7,398 nucleotides of DNA from an uncultured Saprospiraceae bacterium (GTDB lineage Bacteria > Bacteroidota > Bacteroidia > Chitinophagales > Saprospiraceae), in NCBI GenBank assembly GCA_934699305.1, contig CAKUWM010000140.1, positions 1 through 7,398 of the forward strand, given 5' to 3'. Shown piece after piece: positions 1-6,077 of the stretch. The position numbers and the translations under genes are program-made. A model generated the notes under the pieces. It was not told the origin of the DNA. It was given only the letters and a program-made list of their open reading frames with translations, and searched no databases. Position 1 is the first letter of the stretch; each line of letters starts with the position of its first letter.

Positions 1-939
1 GTTCCGATCCCCTAAGATTGCGTTGGAAACAAGCATTAATTTCGTACTCTCTCCAATCTTCCAATCAAATGTAAGGGAAGGTATGTAAATATCCGGATTG
101 TAGTAGTTACGAGTCCGTGTAGCCTGGCGTGGATCCTCCGCAAACTGGCGGTCATTGAGCGCACCTGCTAAGTGGATGACGTAGTTGGAATGTGTAAATT
201 CAGCCTTTAAGCTCATGCTTTCATTGATATCGTAATAGAGCGTCACTGCTTCCGCATTGTATTTAGAATCATTAAAATGTCGATATCCTTCCAGCGATTT
301 TTTATTCATCCAAACAGAATAACGAAACTTACCGAGTGTGCCGCTCAACGAATTGTATGTGCTCAAAAGGCCATAAGATCCAACCGTATTAATTGATTCA
401 AAGCCCAATTTCTGTGTAGATGGTGCTTTGGTAATATAATTAAGCATTCCTCCAAATTGACCACCATACTGTTGTGCGGATGTGCCACGTACTAATTCTA
501 TTCTTTCAACAGCCTCCATCGGTACATTGTAGTGGCTCGCCGGGTAACCATACATGTCCGTATTGGTGATGATGCCGTCTTTTCTAATGTTAAATTCCCA
601 TCCACGGTGCGGGTCGAGCCCACGAGCTGAAATATTGACTTGATTGCCGGTTCCATCCATATCATAGACAAAAATGCCCGGAATCTTAGCGAACAACTGA
701 CGGCAATATTTTTCTGCTAATCCATTATTTTGACCTGAAAGAAGCACAACTTCACTCTTCTTACCGGAAAAATTATAGGTACCTTGAATGTCATCTAAGC
801 GGCGAATATCTCTAACCTGCCTTGATCCATCGATTATTACCGGGTGAAGCGTTTGAGTCTTAATTGTATCATCTGTTGATTGACCGTAAACGGTACTCAG
901 GAAGGCAATCTGAAGAAAAATAAAACAAATATTCCTCAT
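1..939 (-). CDS. FecA-like TonB-dependent outer membrane receptor (partial, N-terminal 313 residues)
   Basis: This is an outer membrane receptor that would import a ligand, probably a ferric chelate, using TonB energy. The start at 939 gives a signal peptide (MRNICFIFLQIAFLSTVYGQ). A possible TonB box follows near residues 30-36 (TLHPVII). The plug domain spans about residues 41-171 and shows ARGLDPHRG (105-113), DMYGYPASHY (128-137), VERIELVRGTSAQQYGG (144-160) and GGMLNYITK (163-171). Beta-barrel strands begin after about 178 and the gene continues past the left edge. No carboxypeptidase-regulatory-like domain lies before the plug, unlike SusC-type receptors. The plug pattern with GYPASHY and a QFGGMLNY segment recalls Bacteroidota proteins annotated as Fe(3+)-dicitrate receptors. 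The substrate is inferred, because the binding loops are outside the window. A purine-rich stretch (AGAAAGAG) lies just before the ATG. Confidence 0.93.
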   Translation of the reverse strand, partial: MRNICFIFLQIAFLSTVYGQSTDDTIKTQTLHPVIIDGSRQVRDIRRLDDIQGTYNFSGKKSEVVLLSGQNNGLAEKYCRQLFAKIPGIFVYDMDGTGNQVNISARGLDPHRGWEFNIRKDGIITNTDMYGYPASHYNVPMEAVERIELVRGTSAQQYGGQFGGMLNYITKAPSTQKLGFESINTVGSYGLLSTYNSLSGTLGKFRYSVWMNKKSLEGYRHFNDSKYNAEAVTLYYDINESMSLKAEFTHSNYVIHLAGALNDRQFAEDPRQATRTRNYYNPDIYIPSLTFDWKIGESTKLMLVSNAILGDRN

Positions 940-961
940 CTCTTTCTTTTTGATTTGACCT

Positions 962-969
962 CAAAAGTA
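962..969 (-). promoter_or_regulatory. Candidate Bacteroidota -7 element for the TonB receptor gene
   Basis: The minus strand reads TACTTTTG, a full match to the Bacteroidota sigma-factor -7 consensus TAnnTTTG, 22 bases before the receptor start codon. I find no TTG at the expected -33 distance, so only half of the promoter is supported. Confidence 0.45.
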
Positions 970-1234
970 AGACTTAATATATGTCCATTTTGTCTCTTAT
1001 ATCAACTTTAATAACTTTTTAATCCATCTCCCCTTCGTATATCACTGGATATCATCTTAATATATATTATTTAATAATCATTAACACAATATTATCCGTT
1101 ATCGAATTCGCTTTTTTTGCATTCAAAACCTTACTTCAACTTATCATTTGACTCAAGATCAAAATAATTTAAACGAACTTAAAAATGTACGACATTCCGT
1201 TAATATTAAAATATTTCTTATAACTACCAGGAAT

Positions 1235-1260
1235 ATTATTTTAGATTTGGCTAAAATAAT
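1235..1260 (-). terminator. Possible hairpin terminator after the batD-like operon
   Basis: ATTATTTTAG (1235-1244) and CTAAAATAAT (1251-1260) form a perfect 10-bp inverted repeat around a 6-base loop, 21 bases past the batD-like stop codon. The stem is AT-rich and no clear run of T follows on the minus strand, so it is not a classical intrinsic terminator. It could instead stabilise the 3' end of the mRNA. Confidence 0.4.
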
Positions 1261-1281
1261 TTAAGAAGAATATATACTACA

Positions 1282-3030
1282 TTATTCCCTAATTTTTCTT
1301 TCGATATCTTCAATTATGTTTTCCACATCAACCATCAATTCTTCCGCATTAACACCGGCAGGAAGGCCAATATAAGAGGCCGCTTCAAGGCTATTGAGTA
1401 CCTTGACAATCAATTCATTTTGTTCTGTATCAGAATTACTTTCACTCAACTTTTGGCCGACCAACCCAACATTAAATTGAGAAAGAGGTATATGTAACCA
1501 TTCAATCAGTTTTGAAGACAATATATTGTTCAACAGTCGCATTGAGCCTTTTACGTCACCTTCCTTGTAAAGCTGACGAACATCCTCCATTTGTCTCATC
1601 GATGATTTACTCTGAATTATCGGAACACTATGAATGAGGATATTTTCTGCTTTTTCTACGTCAGGTGGGCTTACCTTCATTTCTTCTTCAACGGCGAGCT
1701 CAGACTTCTTTCCCTTTTTTCTAAAAGCTATCAATCCGATGAAACTCAGTAAAACAATCCCCGCGCCAACCATCAGATAAGGCTTATACTTAACATAAAA
1801 TGGCATTTCTTTGACGACGTCAGCTAAAGGCGTTTCGCGGTCAGTTGGCTTTTCATTACCCTGACTAATTACAAGAGGAATAGGTTCAACAGAGATGGTT
1901 TTGTATCTATTCTGATTGGGATCAAAATACACAAAGTCCGGAATCTTTACTTCTAAGTGACCGGCTTTTTTGGGTGTCAGGTCAACAACATAAGTCTTGT
2001 AACCGACAAACTCTCCGGATCGCTCCTCCTCGTTATCTTCCAAGACTTCCGGCGGATAATAATCCACATTTTCGTCACTCTTCATAGCAGGAGCCTGAAT
2101 AGTCTTCATATCGCCATTACCTGAAATTTTAAAAGTCAACATTGCTGCATCATCGGTTGTTAATTCATTCCGGTCGCTCGACACTTTATAGTCAAACTGA
2201 CCCACAGCACCGAGGAAATTCTCCGGTTCAGGTTGAGGCAATGGTTTTACATGAAGTTCAATAGCATTGGTACGCACTTGTTTGGGCTTGGTTGAGGAGA
2301 AAAAACCAAAGCCATCATCTTCCATTGGAATGCCCAAAGTTATGACCGCCGGGTCGATTCTAAGCAATCCGCTTTGCTGGGGGAAGAGTGCCAGACGTCT
2401 CATGATCCTTCTCTGATAGGTGTAACCATTGATACTCTTTGTTTTTACACCTGCGTCATAATTTTTAAAAGGTTTGACAAAAGCGCCTGTATAATTGGAT
2501 TCTGAATTAAAATTATATGTATTGACACTAATACGTGAGTATATTACATAATCCAAAACAACCTGCTGACCGGCGTATGGTTCATTTTGATCTACTTCCA
2601 TTTGTACAAAAACCTCTTCTCCACTTTTAGCTTTATCTGCAATACCACTGGGCTTTGCAGACTTAACGACTTCCACCTGAATGGGAACAGATGTGTACTT
2701 CTTTCCATCTACAGTTACAGTAGCTGAACCAATGCTAAATATTCCAACTGACTTAGGTTGCAGAATATAGGTAAAGGTACATTTTCTGCTTACTTTGCCG
2801 TTATCATTGGCCGTTTGGGCCGAATAATTAGGCCCGCCTAAAACTGTAAAATCATTCAATACCGGCGGATGGATATCTTTCCCTATCCCATTTTCGATTT
2901 GAAAATTAAGCTCAAAATATTCATCTAATGGAACTTGTCTGGACTCAGTTTCGGCAAAGAAACGGACATTTTGATTATAGCCTATCAATGGCCAAGCCAA
3001 CAAAAAAAGGATGTAGGAGATGCGCAACAT
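1282..3030 (-). CDS. BatD-family protein, full length, single-pass membrane protein
   Basis: This 582-residue protein belongs to the BatD ('oxygen tolerance') family, whose members act in the cell envelope beside the VWA proteins BatA and BatB in Bacteroidota. Their biochemical role is poorly known. An N-terminal signal peptide (residues 1-20, LFLLAWPLIGYNQ) is followed by three extracytoplasmic beta-rich segments at about 22-122, 140-262 and 270-390. A membrane helix lies at 417-436 (YLMVGAGIVLLSFIGLIAF) with a basic KKGKK stop-transfer, and a helical cytoplasmic tail spans about 440-582. The first segment carries the family signature GGPN (65-68) and FTYILQPKSVG (86-96). It begins 14 bases after the stop of a shorter BatD paralogue, with no Shine-Dalgarno between them, so the two are almost certainly one transcript. 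No batA, batB, batC, batE or moxR is visible nearby. Confidence 0.88.
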   Translation of the reverse strand: MLRISYILFLLAWPLIGYNQNVRFFAETESRQVPLDEYFELNFQIENGIGKDIHPPVLNDFTVLGGPNYSAQTANDNGKVSRKCTFTYILQPKSVGIFSIGSATVTVDGKKYTSVPIQVEVVKSAKPSGIADKAKSGEEVFVQMEVDQNEPYAGQQVVLDYVIYSRISVNTYNFNSESNYTGAFVKPFKNYDAGVKTKSINGYTYQRRIMRRLALFPQQSGLLRIDPAVITLGIPMEDDGFGFFSSTKPKQVRTNAIELHVKPLPQPEPENFLGAVGQFDYKVSSDRNELTTDDAAMLTFKISGNGDMKTIQAPAMKSDENVDYYPPEVLEDNEEERSGEFVGYKTYVVDLTPKKAGHLEVKIPDFVYFDPNQNRYKTISVEPIPLVISQGNEKPTDRETPLADVVKEMPFYVKYKPYLMVGAGIVLLSFIGLIAFRKKGKKSELAVEEEMKVSPPDVEKAENILIHSVPIIQSKSSMRQMEDVRQLYKEGDVKGSMRLLNNILSSKLIEWLHIPLSQFNVGLVGQKLSESNSDTEQNELIVKVLNSLEAASYIGLPAGVNAEELMVDVENIIEDIERKIRE

Positions 3031-3044
3031 ATAGTCAGGAAGTA

Positions 3045-3611
3045 TTACAATTTTTCCGTTTTAAATGGATAGGTCTTCTTGGGTGGAGGTGGCGTCATTT
3101 CTCTTGGCTGAACTTCAAATCCGCCCAGATTGGGTGTTCCGAAAAAGAAATCATTCATATTACCCAAATCTCCCAACATATCGTCAAATCTATTCTTAAG
3201 GCTATTCTTATCCGCTTCTTCCTTTATACCTTTTGGGTTTGCTTTAACAAAGATGGTTATATCATTGGTATATAGCATGCCTTGCGACGTCTCAAAGCCG
3301 GCTTTGCCTATTTTTAGTGTACCTTTCTTGAGAGGCTGAAGCAAATAAGTATAGGTAGTCTTACGATTCTCTTCTCCATTAACAAAGGAGTATGAACTGG
3401 ATGTATTGGGTCCACTCACCAACTCAAAGTCCTTGAAATCCGGCGCAGTAAACTTTCCGGAAACATTACTGGCTATAAATGAAACCCTGACCTGATTTCC
3501 AAGATAAACACTATCTCTACTGACTTGTACTTCAAGCATTTCATTCTGCCCTTTCAATGAATTGCCGCCCATTATAACCATCAACAATACAATTAAAGTA
3601 TTTATTTTCAT
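3045..3611 (-). CDS. Short BatD-family paralogue, predicted secreted, single domain
   Basis: This 188-residue protein corresponds only to the first extracytoplasmic segment of BatD. It has a signal peptide (MKINTLIVLLMVIMGGNSLKGQ), then a segment collinear with residues 22-122 of the downstream protein: SGPN (66-69) aligns with GGPN, and TYTYLLQPLKKGTLKIG (86-102) with TFTYILQPKSVGIFSIG. After about residue 125 the sequence becomes charged, then Gly/Phe/Asn-rich (LGDLGNMNDFFFGTPNLGG), ending in a proline-lysine stretch (PPPPKKTYPF). There is no membrane helix beyond the signal peptide, so it is probably periplasmic. It ends on a clean TAA with its own distinct tail, so it looks like a real short gene and not a truncation of the neighbour. 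Its role is unknown; it may assist or compete with the long BatD. Confidence 0.82.
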   Translation of the reverse strand: MKINTLIVLLMVIMGGNSLKGQNEMLEVQVSRDSVYLGNQVRVSFIASNVSGKFTAPDFKDFELVSGPNTSSSYSFVNGEENRKTTYTYLLQPLKKGTLKIGKAGFETSQGMLYTNDITIFVKANPKGIKEEADKNSLKNRFDDMLGDLGNMNDFFFGTPNLGGFEVQPREMTPPPPKKTYPFKTEKL

Positions 3612-3658
3612 TTGGTTATCATTTAAGTTTTAAAAATAAAATTTCAATTAATTGAACC

Positions 3659-3766
3659 CTAATTCAGCAGTAAAGGTTTTGAAATATCGTCTAATGCAGA
3701 ATTTGGGTTAAAGGAAAAATAACCATTCTGTTTGTGACATACAATTTCTAAATCTTCCTTTCTCAT
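3659..3766 (-). CDS. Possible small ORF of 35 codons upstream of the batD-like pair
   Basis: An ATG at 3766 opens a frame beginning MRKEDLEIVCHKQNGYF and ending SALDDISKPLLLN at a TAG at 3661-3659. The start lies about 21 bases after a good promoter -7 element (3787-3794), which is typical leader spacing, and the stop is 47 bases before the short batD-like gene. The last 13 codons lie inside a dispersed repeat. The same frame in the other copy (about 5970-5932) reads SALYGFSKPLLLN, 10 of 13 identical. There is no signal peptide, membrane segment or recognisable family. It may be a small protein, a leader peptide, or a chance frame over repeat DNA. Confidence 0.3.
   Translation of the reverse strand: MRKEDLEIVCHKQNGYFSFNPNSALDDISKPLLLN
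3662..3700. repeat. Dispersed intergenic repeat, copy A
   Basis: Positions 3662-3684 are identical over 23 bases to 5932-5954, starting ATTCAGCAGTAAAGG. The similarity continues at 11 of 16 bases to 3700 (versus 5970), giving 34 of 39 overall. Both copies have the same orientation, and each lies upstream of a minus-strand gene. Copy A sits between the promoter and the start of the short batD-like gene, inside the presumed 5' leader. Confidence 0.8.
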
Positions 3767-3786
3767 TCGATACATATTTTACAACG

Positions 3787-3815
3787 CAAAAATATGACGT
3801 AAATTGAAGAAGCAA
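3787..3815 (-). promoter_or_regulatory. Bacteroidota-type promoter upstream of the batD-like pair
   Basis: On the minus strand, TTG (3815-3813) is followed after 18 bases by TATTTTTG (3794-3787). This fits the TTG-N17-23-TAnnTTTG pattern known from Flavobacterium and Bacteroides. Transcription would start near 3780, giving a leader of about 170 bases before the short batD-like gene that contains the small ORF and repeat copy A. It lies just downstream of the ssb terminator, so the batD-like genes should form their own transcription unit. Confidence 0.55.
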
Positions 3816-3842
3816 CTACAGATAACATTTAATTTACATGGC

Positions 3843-3869
3843 AAAAAAAGGGGATGACCCGTCACCCCC
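3843..3869 (-). terminator. Intrinsic terminator of ssb
   Basis: On the minus strand GGGGGTGA (3869-3862) pairs with TCATCCCC (3857-3850) across a CGGG loop, forming an 8-bp stem with a single G-U pair, followed directly by seven T (3849-3843). It begins 11 bases after the ssb stop codon. This is a textbook Rho-independent terminator. Confidence 0.92.
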
Positions 3870-3880
3870 AAAATTATTCA

Positions 3881-4297
3881 TTAAAATGGCAAATCATCCA
3901 ATGGTTCGTCATATTTGGGCGACTCGATAGATTTTTCATCGTCTTTTGGGGCAAAATTGGAAGTTCCTGAACTTGAAGCTGAATCCAAGAAACGGAAATT
4001 ATCCGCTTTGATTTCAGTCACATTCCGCTCCACACCTTGAGCATCCGTGTATTTACGATAGGTTATCTTCCCTTCTACATACACTTTACTCCCTTTTTTC
4101 AGGTATTTTTGAACTGTTTCTGCTGCTTTACCCCATACATTGATACGATGCCACTCAGTGATAGTCTGCTTTTGACCTGTTTTATCGATATAGCTTTCAC
4201 TTGTTGCCAATGAAAATGAAGCAACAGAATTCGTTTCAAATTGACGAATCTCAGGATCTTGTCCTAAATTTCCTATTAAAATTACTTTGTTTACCAT
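3881..4297 (-). CDS. ssb: Single-stranded DNA-binding protein
   Basis: SSB coats single-stranded DNA during replication, recombination and repair, and recruits partner enzymes through its C-terminal tip. The 138-residue protein opens with the classic MVNKVILIGNLGQDPEIR. The OB fold covers about residues 1-105, including the EWHRINVWGKAAE segment (48-60) and YVEGKITYRKYTD (73-85). A flexible Ser/Asp-rich linker (about 107-130) leads to the acidic tip DDLPF (134-138), which binds SSB partners. The length is ordinary for Bacteroidota. It has its own strong terminator and a 125-base gap upstream, so it is probably expressed on its own or by read-through from the MBL-rhodanese gene. The start codon lacks a Shine-Dalgarno sequence. 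Confidence 0.97.
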   Translation of the reverse strand: MVNKVILIGNLGQDPEIRQFETNSVASFSLATSESYIDKTGQKQTITEWHRINVWGKAAETVQKYLKKGSKVYVEGKITYRKYTDAQGVERNVTEIKADNFRFLDSASSSGTSNFAPKDDEKSIESPKYDEPLDDLPF

Positions 4298-4341
4298 AAA
4301 ATAGAGATTTGAATTTTAGTTAATCAATTATTTTTAAACAA

Positions 4342-4349
4342 CTAAGGTA
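4342..4349 (-). promoter_or_regulatory. Weak candidate -7 element for ssb
   Basis: The minus strand reads TACCTTAG, one base from TAnnTTTG, 44 bases before the ssb start codon. No TTG is seen at the -33 distance. That position is instead occupied by the inverted repeat at 4353-4388. Confidence 0.25.
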
Positions 4350-4352
4350 CAT

Positions 4353-4388
4353 CATTTTTCTAAATCTCACTTTATTTTTAGAAAAATG
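4353..4388. repeat. Perfect 12-bp inverted repeat between the MBL-rhodanese gene and ssb
   Basis: CATTTTTCTAAA (4353-4364) and TTTAGAAAAATG (4377-4388) are exact reverse complements separated by 12 bases. It lies 34 bases past the MBL-rhodanese stop codon and 55 bases before the ssb start. No run of T follows on the minus strand. It could be a transcript-end hairpin for the upstream gene or a dimeric protein-binding site overlapping the ssb promoter region. Confidence 0.7.
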
Positions 4389-4422
4389 TTCCTTTTTTGC
4401 TTATATTTTTAGGTTGATGTAT

Positions 4423-5811
4423 TTATACTTTTTGTTTTTCTTCCAATCCTTCCTTTATTGCTTTATATCCACCTGCGATCTCTTTAAAGTCGTGAATTCC
4501 ACGCATTTTGAGGATTGAAGCCGCTATCATACTTCTGTATCCACCGGCACAATGCAAATAAAAGCTGTTACTTTGGCGTACATTTTGTGACCAATTGTTG
4601 ATACTATCCAACACGAGATTAACGGCATCCGGGAAGTGCCCTGCTTGATATTCATTATCCGCTCTAACATCTATTACTCTCGTCTGATGTTGCGAATATT
4701 CAGATAAAAATTGTTCAGCCGAAATCCTGTTAACTGTATCTACTTCTTTTTCAGCATTGATCCAGGCATCTATACCTCCTTGGAGACAGCCCAATTGATG
4801 ATCAAAGCCAACTCTACTCAAGCGAATCGATGTCTCCTCTTCTTTCCCCGGATATGTCACTATAAGCAATGGCGTCCGAGTATCTATCAGCATGGCTCCT
4901 ACCCATGGCGCAAATTGTCCTTCTAATCCAATATTTATGGAGCGAGGCACAAATCCGCGTGCAAAGTCTCCCGAACTTCTAACATCCAATATCACTGCCT
5001 GCGTTTCTTCGGCAACCTTTTCAAATTGTGAAGGAGAAAGTCCTGTCATCCCTTTATTGATAACACTGCTAACTTGTTCATAACCAACTTTATTCATCCG
5101 TACATTATGACCAAAGTAACCCGGAGGTGGTGCCAATCCATCCAATACTTCCCGGATAAAAGTCTCTTTATCCGGCTGTCTGAGCGCATAGTTGGTAAGT
5201 TTCTGGTGCTCTAAGGTGTCGGAGGTCTCTTTCATCATATTCTTCCCACAAGCACTGCCGGCGCCATGTGCCGGATAAATAATGAGCTCATCCGGCAAAG
5301 TCATAATTTTATTCATCAGACTATCATACAAATGTCCTGCCAGTTGCTCTACAGTAAGTTCACCTGCTTTTTGCGCCAAGTCAGGCCGTCCCACGTCACC
5401 TAAAAACAAGGTGTCACCACTAAACAAGCAATAAGGTGCACCATCTTCATCATACAATAGATAACAAGCACTTTCCATAGTATGTCCGGGCGTATGGAGC
5501 ATTTTTATCTTAATATTTCCAATAGAAAATATCTGTCCATCCTCGCCTATTAATGCCTCATAATCAGGCTGAGCACCAGGTCCAAAAACAATGGGAGCCC
5601 CCGTCTTCCGATGCAAATCCACATGTCCCGAAACAAAATCAGCATGAAAATGTGTTTCAAAAATATACTTTAAATGAACGCTATTTTCTTCTAATCGCAT
5701 CAAATAAGGCTTAATATCCCTCAATGGATCAATAATTGCCGCCTCTCCTTTACTTTCAATATAATAAGCACCTTGTGCTAAACATCCTGTGTAAATTTGT
5801 TCTACCTTCAT
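4423..5811 (-). CDS. Persulfide dioxygenase-sulfurtransferase (MBL fold plus two rhodanese domains), CstB/ETHE1-like
   Basis: This 462-residue cytoplasmic protein probably oxidises glutathione or other low-molecular-weight persulfide to sulfite and transfers sulfur, as CstB and ETHE1-family enzymes do. The metallo-beta-lactamase domain (about 1-240) shows THFHADFVSGH (53-63), LHTPGH (105-110), SGDTLFLGDVGRPDL (131-145) and YPAHGAGSACGK (179-190), which match the ETHE1-type iron site (likely ligands H54, H110 and D133). Rhodanese domain 1 (about 258-352) keeps VILDVRSSGDF but has TYPGKEE where a catalytic Cys loop is expected, so it looks inactive. Rhodanese domain 2 (about 363-455) has IDVRADNEYQAGHFPDA and an intact loop HCAGGYRS with Cys421. 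There is no signal peptide. The upstream TauE-type permease supports a sulfide or sulfite detoxification role. A plain 'MBL fold hydrolase' label is the weaker alternative. Confidence 0.9.
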   Translation of the reverse strand: MKVEQIYTGCLAQGAYYIESKGEAAIIDPLRDIKPYLMRLEENSVHLKYIFETHFHADFVSGHVDLHRKTGAPIVFGPGAQPDYEALIGEDGQIFSIGNIKIKMLHTPGHTMESACYLLYDEDGAPYCLFSGDTLFLGDVGRPDLAQKAGELTVEQLAGHLYDSLMNKIMTLPDELIIYPAHGAGSACGKNMMKETSDTLEHQKLTNYALRQPDKETFIREVLDGLAPPPGYFGHNVRMNKVGYEQVSSVINKGMTGLSPSQFEKVAEETQAVILDVRSSGDFARGFVPRSINIGLEGQFAPWVGAMLIDTRTPLLIVTYPGKEEETSIRLSRVGFDHQLGCLQGGIDAWINAEKEVDTVNRISAEQFLSEYSQHQTRVIDVRADNEYQAGHFPDAVNLVLDSINNWSQNVRQSNSFYLHCAGGYRSMIAASILKMRGIHDFKEIAGGYKAIKEGLEEKQKV

Positions 5812-5855
5812 CTATGTTGTTTAAAAGTTATACGAAACTGATTTTTATTTTAGCC

Positions 5856-5863
5856 CAAAACTA
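5856..5863 (-). promoter_or_regulatory. Candidate -7 element for the MBL-rhodanese gene
   Basis: The minus strand reads TAGTTTTG, a full TAnnTTTG match, 44 bases before the start codon. No TTG is present at the -33 distance. That position is taken by the GC-rich hairpin at 5870-5888. Confidence 0.35.
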
Positions 5864-5869
5864 TCACGT

Positions 5870-5888
5870 ATCCCCGAAAAGTCGGGAT
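5870..5888. repeat. Small GC-rich hairpin upstream of the MBL-rhodanese gene
   Basis: ATCCCCGA (5870-5877) pairs with TCGGGAT (5882-5888) over a 4-base loop AAAG, a 7-bp stem with one bulged C. It stands out from the AT-rich surroundings. No T run follows on the minus strand, so it is not an obvious terminator. It may belong to the same dispersed element as the repeat at 5932-5970. Confidence 0.5.
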
Positions 5889-5931
5889 TTATAGATTTCA
5901 TCTTCCTTTTCCGGACTTTTGTTAAACCCGC

Positions 5932-5970
5932 ATTCAGCAGTAAAGGTTTTGAAAAACCGTATAGTGCTGA
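5932..5970. repeat. Dispersed intergenic repeat, copy B
   Basis: This copy matches 3662-3700 at 34 of 39 bases, with the first 23 identical. It lies 121 bases upstream of the MBL-rhodanese start codon. The surrounding segment is open on both strands for about 50-60 codons: the minus frame 5997-5845 contains SALYGFSKPLLLN, and the plus frame to 6019 contains KGFEKPYSADLAGRPDA. The plus frame has no ATG, and the only in-frame ATG on the minus strand opens just 17 codons, so I do not call a gene. Confidence 0.8.
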
Positions 5971-6027
5971 CTTAGCTGGACGTCCCGATGCACGAAATCA
6001 TTTCACTGCTTTTTTTTAAAAACCATT

Positions 6028-6070
6028 GATTACGAATCGTAAATCGATTCCGCATTAAAAAAATGCGGAA
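6028..6070 (-). terminator. Tandem hairpins just after the TauE-type permease gene
   Basis: The first hairpin pairs TTCCGCATT (6048-6056) with AATGCGGAA (6062-6070), a perfect 9-bp stem with a 5-base loop, 7 bases after the permease stop codon. The second (6028-6045) is a 7-bp stem with one bulge and a 3-base loop. On the minus strand it is followed after five bases by TTTTT (6022-6018). Together they probably end or protect the permease transcript, which would separate it from the MBL-rhodanese gene. Confidence 0.55.
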
Positions 6071-6077
6071 CTTGGGA

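Larger units (their letters stand above)
940..1281. other. AT-rich intergenic region between batD-like gene and TonB receptor
   Basis: This stretch of 342 bases carries no credible gene on either strand. It holds a -7 element near the receptor (962-969), a small palindrome ATATC-ACTG-GATAT at 1039-1052, a weak Fur-box-like sequence at 1067-1085, and a 10-bp-stem hairpin at 1235-1260 just after the batD-like stop codon. Strong AT richness makes short motif matches here unreliable. Confidence 0.7.

Noticed and set aside
1067..1085. Fur-box-like sequence upstream of the FecA-like receptor (TAATAATCATTAAC)
   Set aside because: It matches the 19-base Fur consensus at 12 positions, almost all in one half, in very AT-rich DNA and about 100 bases upstream of the likely promoter. 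Chance is a fair explanation.
1122..1135. Third partial copy of the dispersed repeat (TTCAAAACCTTACT) in inverted orientation
   Set aside because: Only about 14 bases match, with a one-base gap and no similarity in the flanks, so it does not rise above chance in this composition.
2928..3339. Plus-strand open frames of 115 and 69 codons overlapping the two batD-like genes
   Set aside because: They lie opposite clearly coding minus-strand genes with signal peptides and family motifs, and their translations resemble no protein family.
4711..5083. Plus-strand open frames of 71 and 63 codons opposite the MBL-rhodanese gene
   Set aside because: They are antisense to a gene with intact catalytic motifs and show no domain or sensible composition.
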